Below, piece by piece: positions 15,669 through 23,795 of a stretch of 64,000 nucleotides of DNA (within the stretch, counting starts at the first letter, position 1; every line of letters starts with the position of its first letter). Origin of the DNA: JBFAPK01 sp040676675 (lineage in GTDB: Bacteria > Actinomycetota > Actinomycetes > Mycobacteriales > Micromonosporaceae); the NCBI RefSeq assembly GCF_040676675.1, contig NZ_JBFAPK010000033.1:31348-95347 (forward strand), given 5' to 3'. The notes below the pieces were generated by a model that searched no databases, was not told where the DNA came from, and was given only the letters and a program-made list of their open reading frames with translations. The position numbers were made by a program, and so were the translations under genes.

Positions 15669-18600
15669 CATCGTCACGCCAACCGCCGGCACCTGGTACG
15701 GGGTGTCCGACCGCAGCGCCAACTGCGAGCGGTACGTCCCCGGCTGGTCGATCCCGGCCTCGGCGGTGGCGGTCAGGGTGACCGTCACCTTCTGCGACGC
15801 GCCCGGCGCCAGCGTGAAGCTGACCGGCGTCGTGCCGAGCCACGCCGCGTCGCCGCCGCCCTCGCAGTCGCCGAGGTCGCCGAGCTTCTCGGACTCCTTG
15901 CCCGCCACGAACGGCGCGGGCGCCCCGCCGACCTTGTACGCGCCGCAGGCGAGCGCGCCCCGGTACACCGGGAAGCCGACGTTCGGCAGGTCCTTCCAGG
16001 CACCCGCCGCCGGGTCGTAGGCCACCGTCCGGTTGGTCAGACCCGACGAGTTGTTCGCCACACCACCGGCGAGCACCAGCAGGCCGCCGGCCGCGGCGCT
16101 CTGCGCGCCCCACATGTCCAGCGGGGCGTCCGGCAGCGCGGTCCACTGGTCCGCCGCCGGGTCGTAGGAGTAGGCGTTCTTGAAGGTCGCCGACCCCGAG
16201 GTGCCACCGGCGCAGTAGACGCCGGTGCCGATGCCGCCGCAGGCCATCCAGCCCACCGACTTCGGGTACTTGGCGGCGGTGCTGAAGCTGCCCGACGCCG
16301 GGTCGAAGACGACCACCCCGTCCGTCGTCGCGCAGGTGCCGTTGGTGCAGCCGCCGACCAGGTAGACCTTGCCGTCGACCACGGCCGTGCCCACGGCCGA
16401 GGCCGGTGCCGGGTTGGTGGCGCCGAGCGTGCTCCACGAGCCGCTCGCCGGGTCGAAGACGTCGACCTCGGCGACCGGGGTGCCGTCGGTGGCCCAGCCG
16501 TCGAGCAGGTAGACCTTGCCGTCGACCGCCACGGCGGAGCCCTTCGCCCGGACCCGGGGCAGGTCGGGCAGCGCGCTCCAGGAGTTGGCCTCCGGGTCGT
16601 AGACCCAGGCCTTGCGCTCGGTGCCGGTGTTGGTGCCGCCACCGAAGGAGTAGACCTTGCCGTCGAGGATCGCGGCGGCGTTGTCGAAGACCGCCGACGG
16701 CATGTCGGCGATCCGGGTCCAGGCGCTGTCGGCCATCGGGCCGGCCGAGGCCGGCGCGGCGGAGTACCGCACCCCGGTCATGGCCGGGCTGAGGCCCTTG
16801 AGCTGCCGCTCCACCAGCGGCGCGCCCGGCTTCGAGAGCAGGTCGAACTTGCCGGACCGCTCCAGCAGGTCGACCTTGGCCGGTGCGCTACCGGTGTTCT
16901 TGACGGTCACCGTCGTGCTGCGGGTGCTGCCGTACGGCTGATGCGACTCGATGGTGGCCGGACCGATGGTGAGCCGGCCCGCCTTGAGCGCGAAGTCCGC
17001 CTTCTTGACGGCGTTCGGGGCCACCGTGACGTCCTTCGCCAGCGCCTGGTACGGCGACTTCGTCGCGTTGAGCGAGTGCGCGCCGGTCAGGCTGGAGAAG
17101 AACCAGTAGAACCCGTCGCCGATGTTCGGGTCGTCCGGCGTGGCCGCCGAGACGCCCTTGTCCTGCGGCTGGTCCACGCTGGTCACCGTCACCCCGTTGA
17201 GGGCCTCGCCGGTGTTCTTGTCGGTGGTGAAGCCGGTGACCAGGCCACCCGCGAGCGGGGTGCAGACCCGGTTGATCACCTGTACGTTGTCGACCTCCCA
17301 GAACCAGGCGAAGCTGCCGTTATACCGGAAGCGCAGCAGGACGTTCGCCTTGCCGGCGACCGGGGTCAGCGGCACCTCCTCGACGCGCGGGCCGCGCCGG
17401 GAGTTGTTCTGGTGCCAGACGTTGGTCCAGTTCGCGCCGCCGTCGGCGCTGACGTCGATGTCGGCGGTGTTGTCGCCGCCCACGGCCCAGAAGTCGCTGT
17501 TGAACTTCAGGTACGGCGCGGTGATCCCGGAGAGGTCCATCGCCGGCGCCACCAGGTCGCTGTCCTGCGTCTTGCCGTTGCCGAAGTGGTCGCTGTCGAT
17601 GATGGCGAAGCCACCGCTGCCGCCGGTCAGGTTGCCCCGCTCGCCCTCGTCGGTGAAGGTCCAGCCGCCACCGTCGGTGCGGTTCGCCACCGACCAGCCG
17701 GCCGGCGCCGAGGTGCCGTCGAAGCTCTGGCCCAGCACCGGCTCGCCCAGGGTGGCGGAGTAGCCGGCGACCGTGCAGGCCGCGTCGACCGGGACGGTGA
17801 GGTTCGCCGTCTTCGTGCCCGTACCGAGGTCCAGCGTGGTCTGCACCGGCTGGTAGCCCGGGTAGCGGGCGGTGGTGGTCAGCCGGTAGCTGGTGTTGCC
17901 CGGCACCGTGAAGCTGTACTTGCCGGTGGTCGGGTCGGTGAAGACCGGGCCGCCGGGCCGGCCGGCGATCTCGATCGACGCGTACAGCGGCCAGCCGTGC
18001 CCCGAGCCGTCGGTGACCTTGCCGGTGACCGTCACCGGCGGGGTCTCGACCAGCGCGAAGTCCTTCGTGACCGCGCCGCCCTCGGGAACGGTCAGGGTGA
18101 CCGCCTGGTCGGCGTAGCCGTACGCGCTGGCGGTGACGGTCTGCTCGCCGGCCGAGAGCGTCAGCGAGTAGTGGCCGTCGGTGCCGGTGGTGGCGCTGCG
18201 CGCCCCGGCGGTGATGGTGGCACCGGCCAGCACGGCGCCGGTGGCGCTGTTGGTGACCGTGCCCGTGGCCTGGCCGACCGGTCCGCGCGGTGCGCCCGTG
18301 ACGGCCCGGTACGCGTTGAGCCGGCCCTCGCCGAAGATGTTGTTGTTGTCGACGGTGCCGCCGCAGTCGAGCGCGTCGACGTCGGTGGCGGTGTCGCCGA
18401 GCAGCGTCTCCGTGGTGGTGACGTCGCCGCGCAGGCTCGGCGCCGCCGACCAGACCAGCGCGACCGTGCCGGCGAGGTGCGGCGTGGCCATCGAGGTGCC
18501 GTCGTACTCGTCGTACGCGTTACCCGGCACGCTGGAGCGGACGCTCACGCCCGGGGCCGCGATGTTCGGCTTGGTCCGGCCGTCGACCGTGGGCCCCTTG

Positions 18601-19748
18601 TTCGAGAAGTCGGCGATGTTGTTGTTGACGTCGTACGCGCCCACGGCGTACGACGGCACGTTGTCGCCGGGGGAACTGGCCGAGCCGCAGGGGGCCCCGC
18701 CGAGGGTGTTGCCGGAGGCGAACGCCGGGAAGATGCCGGCCGCGCGCCAGGCGCTCACCGTCTGCTCGTACCAGGTGTCGCCGCGACCGCCGCCCCAGGA
18801 GTTGTTCACGATGTCGGGGCGCAGGTCGGGCCGGGGGTTCTGGCCGTTGAGGTCGGTCGGGGCGAGCACCCACTGGCCGGAGGCGAGCAGGGAACTCTCG
18901 GAGCAGTTGCTGCTCTCGCAACCCTTCGCCGCGATCCACTTGGCGCCGGGCGCCACGCCGATCTGGTTGCCCGCGCCGTCGTCGCCGACCATGGTGCCCA
19001 TGGTGTGGGTGCCGTGGCCGGCGTTGTCGCAGGGTGCCGCGCTGCCGCAGACGCCGGCCGGGTCGAACCAGTTGTAGTTGTGGTCGAAGCTGCCGTTGCC
19101 CAGGTTGCCGCGGTACTTGCCCACCACGGCGGGGTGGTCGTACTGGACCCCGGTGTCGATGTTGGCGACGACGATGCCCTCGCCGCGGTCGCCGTACTCG
19201 GACCAGACCCGGGGGGCCTCGATGTTGGTCAGGCCCCACTCGACGCCGTTCGGGGCGGCCTGCACCGTGGTCCTGCTCGGCGTCGGGGTGATCAGCGGGT
19301 AGACCTTCACCGGCTCGATCCGGGCCACCTCGGGGCGGGCGGCGATCGCGTCGACGAGGGCCTTGTCGCCCTTGACCTGGAGCGCGTTGGCGATCCAGTA
19401 CGAGGTGTAGTCGACCTTCTTGGCGTCCAGGTCGGCCCGGAGCCCGGCCTGGCTGCGCTCGGCGGTACCGGTCAGCTGCCGGTGCACCTCGGCGGCCTTC
19501 GCGTCGGCGTCGCGCAGCTTCGCGGCGCCGTCGAACTTGGCCCGGTCCTTGAGGAACACCATGAAGCTGGTGCTGCCCTTGCCGCTCAGGTCCTTGAGGA
19601 CCTGGCTGTCCACGGTGGCGCTGGCCGACGGCGCGGCCACGGCGATGCCCGGCAGGGCCGTCGCGCCGAGAACCGCGGCCGCCAGGACGGCGACCGGCGG
19701 CCCGAATCTGGAGCGTCTCCCGCTCCAGCGGGCTAGTCGTACGGACAC
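15357..19748 (-). CDS. Secreted multidomain subtilase with kelch repeats (paralogue 2)
   Basis: Tandem paralogue of the preceding protease and exactly the same length (1463 aa) from GTG 19748, which has GGGGAGGA upstream; longer in-frame starts would spoil the signal peptide. Layout matches: signal peptide (about 1-39), propeptide, S8 domain with Asp198, His245 (GHGTH), Asn347 and Ser419 (DGTSMATPH), beta-sandwich domains, MAM-like module, kelch repeats and the C-terminal carboxypeptidase-regulatory-like domain. The catalytic half is highly similar to paralogue 1, the middle less so, and the last ~100 codons almost identical. Paired Cys in the catalytic domain (e.g. CESSNC) suggest disulfides. 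Confidence 0.92.
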   Translation of the reverse strand: MSVRLARWSGRRSRFGPPVAVLAAAVLGATALPGIAVAAPSASATVDSQVLKDLSGKGSTSFMVFLKDRAKFDGAAKLRDADAKAAEVHRQLTGTAERSQAGLRADLDAKKVDYTSYWIANALQVKGDKALVDAIAARPEVARIEPVKVYPLITPTPSRTTVQAAPNGVEWGLTNIEAPRVWSEYGDRGEGIVVANIDTGVQYDHPAVVGKYRGNLGNGSFDHNYNWFDPAGVCGSAAPCDNAGHGTHTMGTMVGDDGAGNQIGVAPGAKWIAAKGCESSNCSESSLLASGQWVLAPTDLNGQNPRPDLRPDIVNNSWGGGRGDTWYEQTVSAWRAAGIFPAFASGNTLGGAPCGSASSPGDNVPSYAVGAYDVNNNIADFSNKGPTVDGRTKPNIAAPGVSVRSSVPGNAYDEYDGTSMATPHLAGTVALVWSAAPSLRGDVTTTETLLGDTATDVDALDCGGTVDNNNIFGEGRLNAYRAVTGAPRGPVGQATGTVTNSATGAVLAGATITAGARSATTGTDGHYSLTLSAGEQTVTASAYGYADQAVTLTVPEGGAVTKDFALVETPPVTVTGKVTDGSGHGWPLYASIEIAGRPGGPVFTDPTTGKYSFTVPGNTSYRLTTTARYPGYQPVQTTLDLGTGTKTANLTVPVDAACTVAGYSATLGEPVLGQSFDGTSAPAGWSVANRTDGGGWTFTDEGERGNLTGGSGGFAIIDSDHFGNGKTQDSDLVAPAMDLSGITAPYLKFNSDFWAVGGDNTADIDVSADGGANWTNVWHQNNSRRGPRVEEVPLTPVAGKANVLLRFRYNGSFAWFWEVDNVQVINRVCTPLAGGLVTGFTTDKNTGEALNGVTVTSVDQPQDKGVSAATPDDPNIGDGFYWFFSSLTGAHSLNATKSPYQALAKDVTVAPNAVKKADFALKAGRLTIGPATIESHQPYGSTRSTTVTVKNTGSAPAKVDLLERSGKFDLLSKPGAPLVERQLKGLSPAMTGVRYSAAPASAGPMADSAWTRIADMPSAVFDNAAAILDGKVYSFGGGTNTGTERKAWVYDPEANSWSALPDLPRVRAKGSAVAVDGKVYLLDGWATDGTPVAEVDVFDPASGSWSTLGATNPAPASAVGTAVVDGKVYLVGGCTNGTCATTDGVVVFDPASGSFSTAAKYPKSVGWMACGGIGTGVYCAGGTSGSATFKNAYSYDPAADQWTALPDAPLDMWGAQSAAAGGLLVLAGGVANNSSGLTNRTVAYDPAAGAWKDLPNVGFPVYRGALACGAYKVGGAPAPFVAGKESEKLGDLGDCEGGGDAAWLGTTPVSFTLAPGASQKVTVTLTATAEAGIDQPGTYRSQLALRSDTPYQVPAVGVTMNVSPPETWGKVQGTVTGQTCDGTRVPVKATIRLNLGTKAGYTLTADGQGKYAYWLPKGKYQVIVAKDGWIPEVTNQQIEAGFVSTLDLTLDPVSPCDSRVGGI

Positions 19749-20397
19749 TCTTCCTCCCCACTCTCCCGGCGACCCCGGTTCGGGGTCACCGATCTCGGCG
19801 GCGCCGGTACGTCCGGTGCCGCCGGCCGTTCCCGGAGGCGGGATCGAAGGGGGTCCTTCGGGAACGACTTCGATCATGGTGAGTTGATCACTGTTGCTGA
19901 TCAAGGCACTCTCGCGGGCAGCATTCGGGCAGTTACCGGGCGGAATGAGGTCAGCCGTCCGGCCGGTCGCCGCCTGACCGGAAGTGGTGACCGGCGCGCC
20001 GAGGGTGGCCGTTAGCCGCCAGTTCGGACGAGCGCCACCCGACTACCGGATGACGCATCCCCAGCTGATCGGCGGGTACATTCCGCACCGTCGCGATTGC
20101 GCACCCGGCGCTACCGGCCGGTAGCGCGGGATCGCTGCCCGAATCCCGTTACGGAGTGCTCGCGCCGCCCGCGCCGGCCGGCCGCCCCGATTCCCGGCCC
20201 TGAGCACCGGAAACGCTCCCAGCGCCGGCCCGGACGGCGGTCCACAGTCGACTCGCATCATGAACAATGTGTGTTGTCGAGCAGTTTTCAGCCAGAAATC
20301 GGGCTGAATTCCGTCAGTTCTCCGGCGCCGCCCGACTGTTGACTATGTCGATCAAAGGGCGTTGGCTGATGCCAGCCGAACTGCGGGGAGGAGTGCA
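19749..20397. other. Divergent intergenic region, protease 2 / winged-helix regulator
   Basis: 649 bp without a convincing gene. It contains the second copy of the 58-nt element (19898-19955) and, near the regulator, a TTGACT box at 20339-20344 with no clear -10. It is large for this compact genome and is the natural place for regulation of the protease pair. Confidence 0.6.
19898..19955 (-). promoter_or_regulatory. 58-nt conserved upstream element, copy 2
   Basis: It matches 15143-15200 without gaps, including TGATCAA, GCAGCATTCGGGCAGT and GGTCAGC, and lies about 150 bp before the protease 2 start. Confidence 0.55.
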
Positions 20398-20871
20398 GTG
20401 ATCGATGGCGTTTCCCTCGTGTTCTGTGTCACCGCCGACGTCGCGGTCCGGGAACGGGTGATCCGGCGGCTGGACGGCTTCGGCACCGTGGTGATCTGCG
20501 CCGACCTGACCGAGCTGCGGGCGATGCTCGCCCAGCCGGTGACCGCCGAGCCGGCCCCACTGCCGGCGCCGGTCCGGGTCAACCTCGGCGACCTCGCGAT
20601 CGACCCCGTCGACCACGTCGTCACCTGGCGCGGCGAGCCGCTGGCGCTGACCCGGCTGGAGCGGGAACTGCTGGCCCGGCTGGCCACGCCGCCGGCCGGG
20701 GTCTGGACGTACGAGCGGCTCTTCGGATCGGTCTGGGGCGGCGCGTACCTCGGTGACACGTCGATCCTGCACTCGGCCGTGAAGCGGCTGCGCCGCAAGC
20801 TGCGCGCGGTCGAGGGCGGCCCGCGGGTGCACACGGTGCGCGGCGTCGGCTACCGGCTCGCCCTCGCCTGA
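20398..20871 (+). CDS. Orphan winged-helix transcriptional regulator (OmpR/PhoB-type DNA-binding domain)
   Basis: A 157-aa regulator from GTG 20398 (GGGAGGAG upstream). Residues about 62-155 form a Trans_reg_C winged helix (LGDLAIDPVDHVVTWRGEPLALTRLERELLARLA ... LHSAVKRLRRKLRAVEG ... VHTVRGVGYRLALA). The N-terminal ~50 residues are too short for a receiver domain and show no phospho-acceptor pattern, so it is not a classical response regulator. It is transcribed away from the two proteases and next to their shared upstream element, which makes it the prime candidate for their control; this is inferred from position only. Confidence 0.85.
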   Translation: MIDGVSLVFCVTADVAVRERVIRRLDGFGTVVICADLTELRAMLAQPVTAEPAPLPAPVRVNLGDLAIDPVDHVVTWRGEPLALTRLERELLARLATPPAGVWTYERLFGSVWGGAYLGDTSILHSAVKRLRRKLRAVEGGPRVHTVRGVGYRLALA

Positions 20872-20881
20872 TCCCCGCCCC

Positions 20882-20951
20882 CGCGACGGGCGGGTGCCGC
20901 ACGCGACGGGCAGGGGTATTACGCGACGGGCGAAGTGTCCTACGCGACGGG
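20882..20951. repeat. About 20-bp tandem repeat around CGCGACGGG
   Basis: CGCGACGGG recurs at 20882, 20902, 20922 and 20943, a period of 20-21 bp. The last copy encodes part of the C-terminal IPPVA of the thiamine diphosphate enzyme, so the array runs from the intergenic gap into the gene end. Confidence 0.7.
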
Positions 20952-22508
20952 TGGGATGACGATCTCGATCAGGTGCGGGCCGGGCTCGCTGACCGCCCGG
21001 CCGAACTGCTCGGCGAACTCCTCGGCGGTGCCGGCCCGGCTGCCCGGTACGCCGAAGGCCTGGGCGAGCCCGACGAAGTCGATGTCGGGACCGGAGAGAT
21101 CGAGCAGCGGATTGGTGTGCGGGTCCGACGGCCCCGGACCGAGGTGGTGCCACTCGTCCCGGAGGATCGCGTAGGAGTGGTTGTTGAGGATGACGTTGGT
21201 GATGTCCAGGCCCTCGCGGGCCTGGGTCCACAACGCCGAGATGGTGTAGATCGCGCAACCCTCGGCCTCCAGGGCGATCACCGGCCGGTCCGGCGCGGCG
21301 ACGGCGGCCCCGATGGCGAGCGGCATCCCCTCGCCCATCGCGCCGCCGCACATCGCCAGGACGTCGTGGCGGGGTGCGCCGGCGGTCACGGCCGGCAGCG
21401 CGATGCCGGAGCTGATGGTCTCCTCCACGACGATCGCGTTCTCCGGCAGGAGGGCACCGACCACCGCCGGCCACGTGGCGACGGTGAGCGGGCCGGTCGG
21501 CATCGCGGGACGGCCCGGCCCGACCCGCTCGGGCGCCTGGCCCGGGGCGAGCAGGTCGGCGAGCGCGGTCAGCGCGCCCACGGCGTCCTGGCCGACCTCG
21601 GCGAGGACGTGCGTCTGCGCCTCGGCCGGTACCAGGCAGCTCGGCTGGTCGGGATAGGCGAAGAAGGCCACCGGCACCGGGGTGCCGGCCACGACCACGT
21701 GCCGGACCCCGTCGAGCTGCCGCAGGACCTGGTCGGGATAGTTGCTGAGCCGCGGGAACGAGGGCAGGCCGGCGCCGTGCTCCAGCCGGCTGGAGTAGGT
21801 CTCCAGGAAGACCCGGGCACCGGTGCCGGCCGCGATCCGGCTCGCCGCGAGCAGCCCCTCGGCCCGGCCCGCCGGACCGCCGATGACCAGCGCCGCCTCC
21901 TCCCCGCCGCGCAGCGCCCCGGCGATCCGCTCGACCACGGCCGGGTTGACCGCCGGCACGGGCCGGACCGGCACGCTCGGCCCGGACCGGGCGCCGTCGG
22001 CGGAGGCCCCGTCGGACCAGGAGACGTCCGCCGGCATGATCAGCGTGGCGATCTGGCCGGGCGGCTCCAGCGCCTCGGCGAGCGCCGACATCGCGTCCGA
22101 GCCGACCCCGGCGACGTTCTCGGGCCGCCGGACCGGGCCCCGTAGCGAGCGGGCCACCGTCTCGATGTCGGACTCCAGCGGCGGGTCGTACGGCTTGTGG
22201 TAGCTCGGGTGGTCGCCGACGATGTTCACGATCGGCGAGTTGGCGCGGCGCGCGTTGTGCAGGTTCGACAGGCCGTGCCCGAGCCCCGGCCCGAGGTGCA
22301 GCAGCGTCGCCGCGGGCTTGCCGGCGATCCGGGCGTAACCGTCCGCGGCGCCGGTGACCACACCCTCGAACAACCCGAGTACGGCGCGCAGCCGCGGCAC
22401 GGCGTCCAGCGCGCCGACCAGGTGCAGTTCGGTGGTGCCCGGGTTGGTGAAGCAGACCTCGACGCCCGCGTCGGCGAGCGTACGCAACAGGGATTCCGCT
22501 CCGTTCAT
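20940..22508 (-). CDS. Acetolactate-synthase-like thiamine diphosphate enzyme
   Basis: ThDP-dependent enzyme of about 522 aa from ATG 22508 (two GTG codons just upstream are alternatives). The N-terminal PYR domain has FTNPGTTELHLVGALD and the cofactor-activating Glu48 in LFEGVVTGAADGYAR. The C-terminal PP domain has GGAMGEGMPLAIGAA and EAEGCAIYTISALWTQARE...NN. It resembles the IlvB-like 'acetolactate synthase large subunit' group that lacks an IlvN partner, where the metal motif normally reads ADGS; here it is AEGC (about 415-418), so Glu replaces the Mg2+-binding Asp. No ilv genes are nearby. The true reaction (decarboxylase, carboligase or inactive) is open. Confidence 0.82.
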   Translation of the reverse strand: MNGAESLLRTLADAGVEVCFTNPGTTELHLVGALDAVPRLRAVLGLFEGVVTGAADGYARIAGKPAATLLHLGPGLGHGLSNLHNARRANSPIVNIVGDHPSYHKPYDPPLESDIETVARSLRGPVRRPENVAGVGSDAMSALAEALEPPGQIATLIMPADVSWSDGASADGARSGPSVPVRPVPAVNPAVVERIAGALRGGEEAALVIGGPAGRAEGLLAASRIAAGTGARVFLETYSSRLEHGAGLPSFPRLSNYPDQVLRQLDGVRHVVVAGTPVPVAFFAYPDQPSCLVPAEAQTHVLAEVGQDAVGALTALADLLAPGQAPERVGPGRPAMPTGPLTVATWPAVVGALLPENAIVVEETISSGIALPAVTAGAPRHDVLAMCGGAMGEGMPLAIGAAVAAPDRPVIALEAEGCAIYTISALWTQAREGLDITNVILNNHSYAILRDEWHHLGPGPSDPHTNPLLDLSGPDIDFVGLAQAFGVPGSRAGTAEEFAEQFGRAVSEPGPHLIEIVIPPVA

Positions 22509-22760
22509 GACGGCCACCACCCTCCGCGCCCGCGCTCCCGGCGCAGCGGAAGACTCGTACGAGCAGCCTATTGGCGTACGACCGGATTTGCTCCAGAACC
22601 TCCGCGATTACCCCTCCGGGGGCGATCATGGAGTCGTGGCGGGGACGAAAGCCGCGTTGATGGATCAACCGTCCGCCACAAGTCCATGATCGACGGCGGC
22701 GGGGCGACGCTGGGGCGGGGGAGGGGCAGGGGCGGGACGGCGCGTGCCACGATGGGCCGC

Positions 22761-23636
22761 GTGAGTACCGACGCGCCGGCGTACCCGCGCCCGACCGGGG
22801 AGCCCGACCCATCGCCCGCCCGGTCCCGGCAGCGCTGGTTGATCGTCGCCGTCGCCGGCTGGGCGGTGCTGCTGCTGGTGCTCGCGTACGTCTCGCTGCG
22901 GCACGACGCGCCGACCGTACGGGAACAGCGCGACCTCGCCGAGGCGGCCCCGGTGGTGGACCGGGCCGTCGGGGCGCTCGCCGCCGCGGCGGCGGCCGAT
23001 CCGGACGTCGTCGTCGAGCTGCGGCCCCCGCGCCTGGCGCGGGACTGTCGGGTCACCCCGGTACGGGCGGGCGCGACCCTGGAGCGGGACGTGGTGGTGC
23101 GGGCCGCCGGGGCGGACGCCGACGCGCTGCTGCGGCGGATCGCCGAGCGGCTCCCGGCCGACTACCGGGCCGGTACCCGCGGGGCGGGGGAGCAGACCCG
23201 GCTGCGCGCCGACGCGGGCGAGTTCGTCGGCGTCGAGGGGCGTTTCACCGCACCGGGCACCGCCACCCTGAGCGTCGACACCGGCTGCCGCCCCGAGGGT
23301 CCCCCGCAGGCGCGGGTCGTCGGACCGGCCGGGACCTACGACGTCGAGCGGACGGCCGGCCGGGTCCTCGGTGCGCTGGGCGGTACCGCCGGGGCGTCCC
23401 CGGAGCGGATCACGGCGCCCTGTCCGGGCGGCGGTACGGCGTACACGGCGCGGTTGGCCGGCAGCGCCCCGGCGCCCGGGTCGCTCGCCGGGGCGCTGCG
23501 TCCGCTCGCCGGCCCGGACGCCGTCGTGGTCACCGACGAGCCCGACCGGTACGCCTACCGGTCCGGGCCGCTCAGCGTGCTCGCCGAGGCCGGCGGCGGC
23601 GAGATCCGGGTGGCCGCCACCACCGCCTGCGGCTGA
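22761..23636 (+). CDS. Membrane-anchored hypothetical protein
   Basis: Unrecognised protein of about 291 aa. A Pro-rich N-terminus precedes one membrane helix (about 27-47, LIVAVAGWAVLLLVLAYVSL), and the rest is an extracytoplasmic Ala/Arg/Asp-rich domain with four Cys (RDCRVTPV, TGCRPEG, APCPGG, TTACG) that may form two disulfides. ATG 22752 is an alternative start three codons upstream. It is divergent from the thiamine diphosphate enzyme. No catalytic motif is visible. Confidence 0.68.
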   Translation: MSTDAPAYPRPTGEPDPSPARSRQRWLIVAVAGWAVLLLVLAYVSLRHDAPTVREQRDLAEAAPVVDRAVGALAAAAAADPDVVVELRPPRLARDCRVTPVRAGATLERDVVVRAAGADADALLRRIAERLPADYRAGTRGAGEQTRLRADAGEFVGVEGRFTAPGTATLSVDTGCRPEGPPQARVVGPAGTYDVERTAGRVLGALGGTAGASPERITAPCPGGGTAYTARLAGSAPAPGSLAGALRPLAGPDAVVVTDEPDRYAYRSGPLSVLAEAGGGEIRVAATTACG

Positions 23637-23733
23637 CCAATCCGCCGCGACGTCCACGGGTGACGGGTCCACGGGCGACGCCCGCTGCCGACCGGTCCAC
23701 GAGCGAGCGTGCCGCCCACTCCAGGAGCGGGGG

Positions 23734-23774
23734 ACGGCCACCCGCGCTCGCGCCCCACGGGCGCGGGTGGCCGT
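23734..23774. terminator. Bidirectional terminator
   Basis: ACGGCCACCCGCGC (23734-23747) pairs perfectly with GCGCGGGTGGCCGT (23761-23774). It lies between two convergent genes. Confidence 0.75.
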
Positions 23775-23795
23775 CGCATGGGTGCCGGCCCGGGC

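Noticed and set aside
11497..19736. Very long plus-strand open frames (over 1100 and 1500 codons) opposite the protease genes
   Set aside because: They are Arg/Gly/Val/Asp-rich antisense shadows created by GC-biased third positions of the real genes; no domain, signal or ribosome binding site supports them.
20398..20871. Annotation as a two-component response regulator
   Set aside because: The N-terminal part is too short for a receiver and has no acidic triad or phospho-acceptor; no kinase is adjacent.
20940..23636. Part of a secondary-metabolite gene cluster together with the proteases
   Set aside because: There is no core biosynthetic enzyme, carrier protein or precursor peptide around the thiamine diphosphate enzyme or the proteases.
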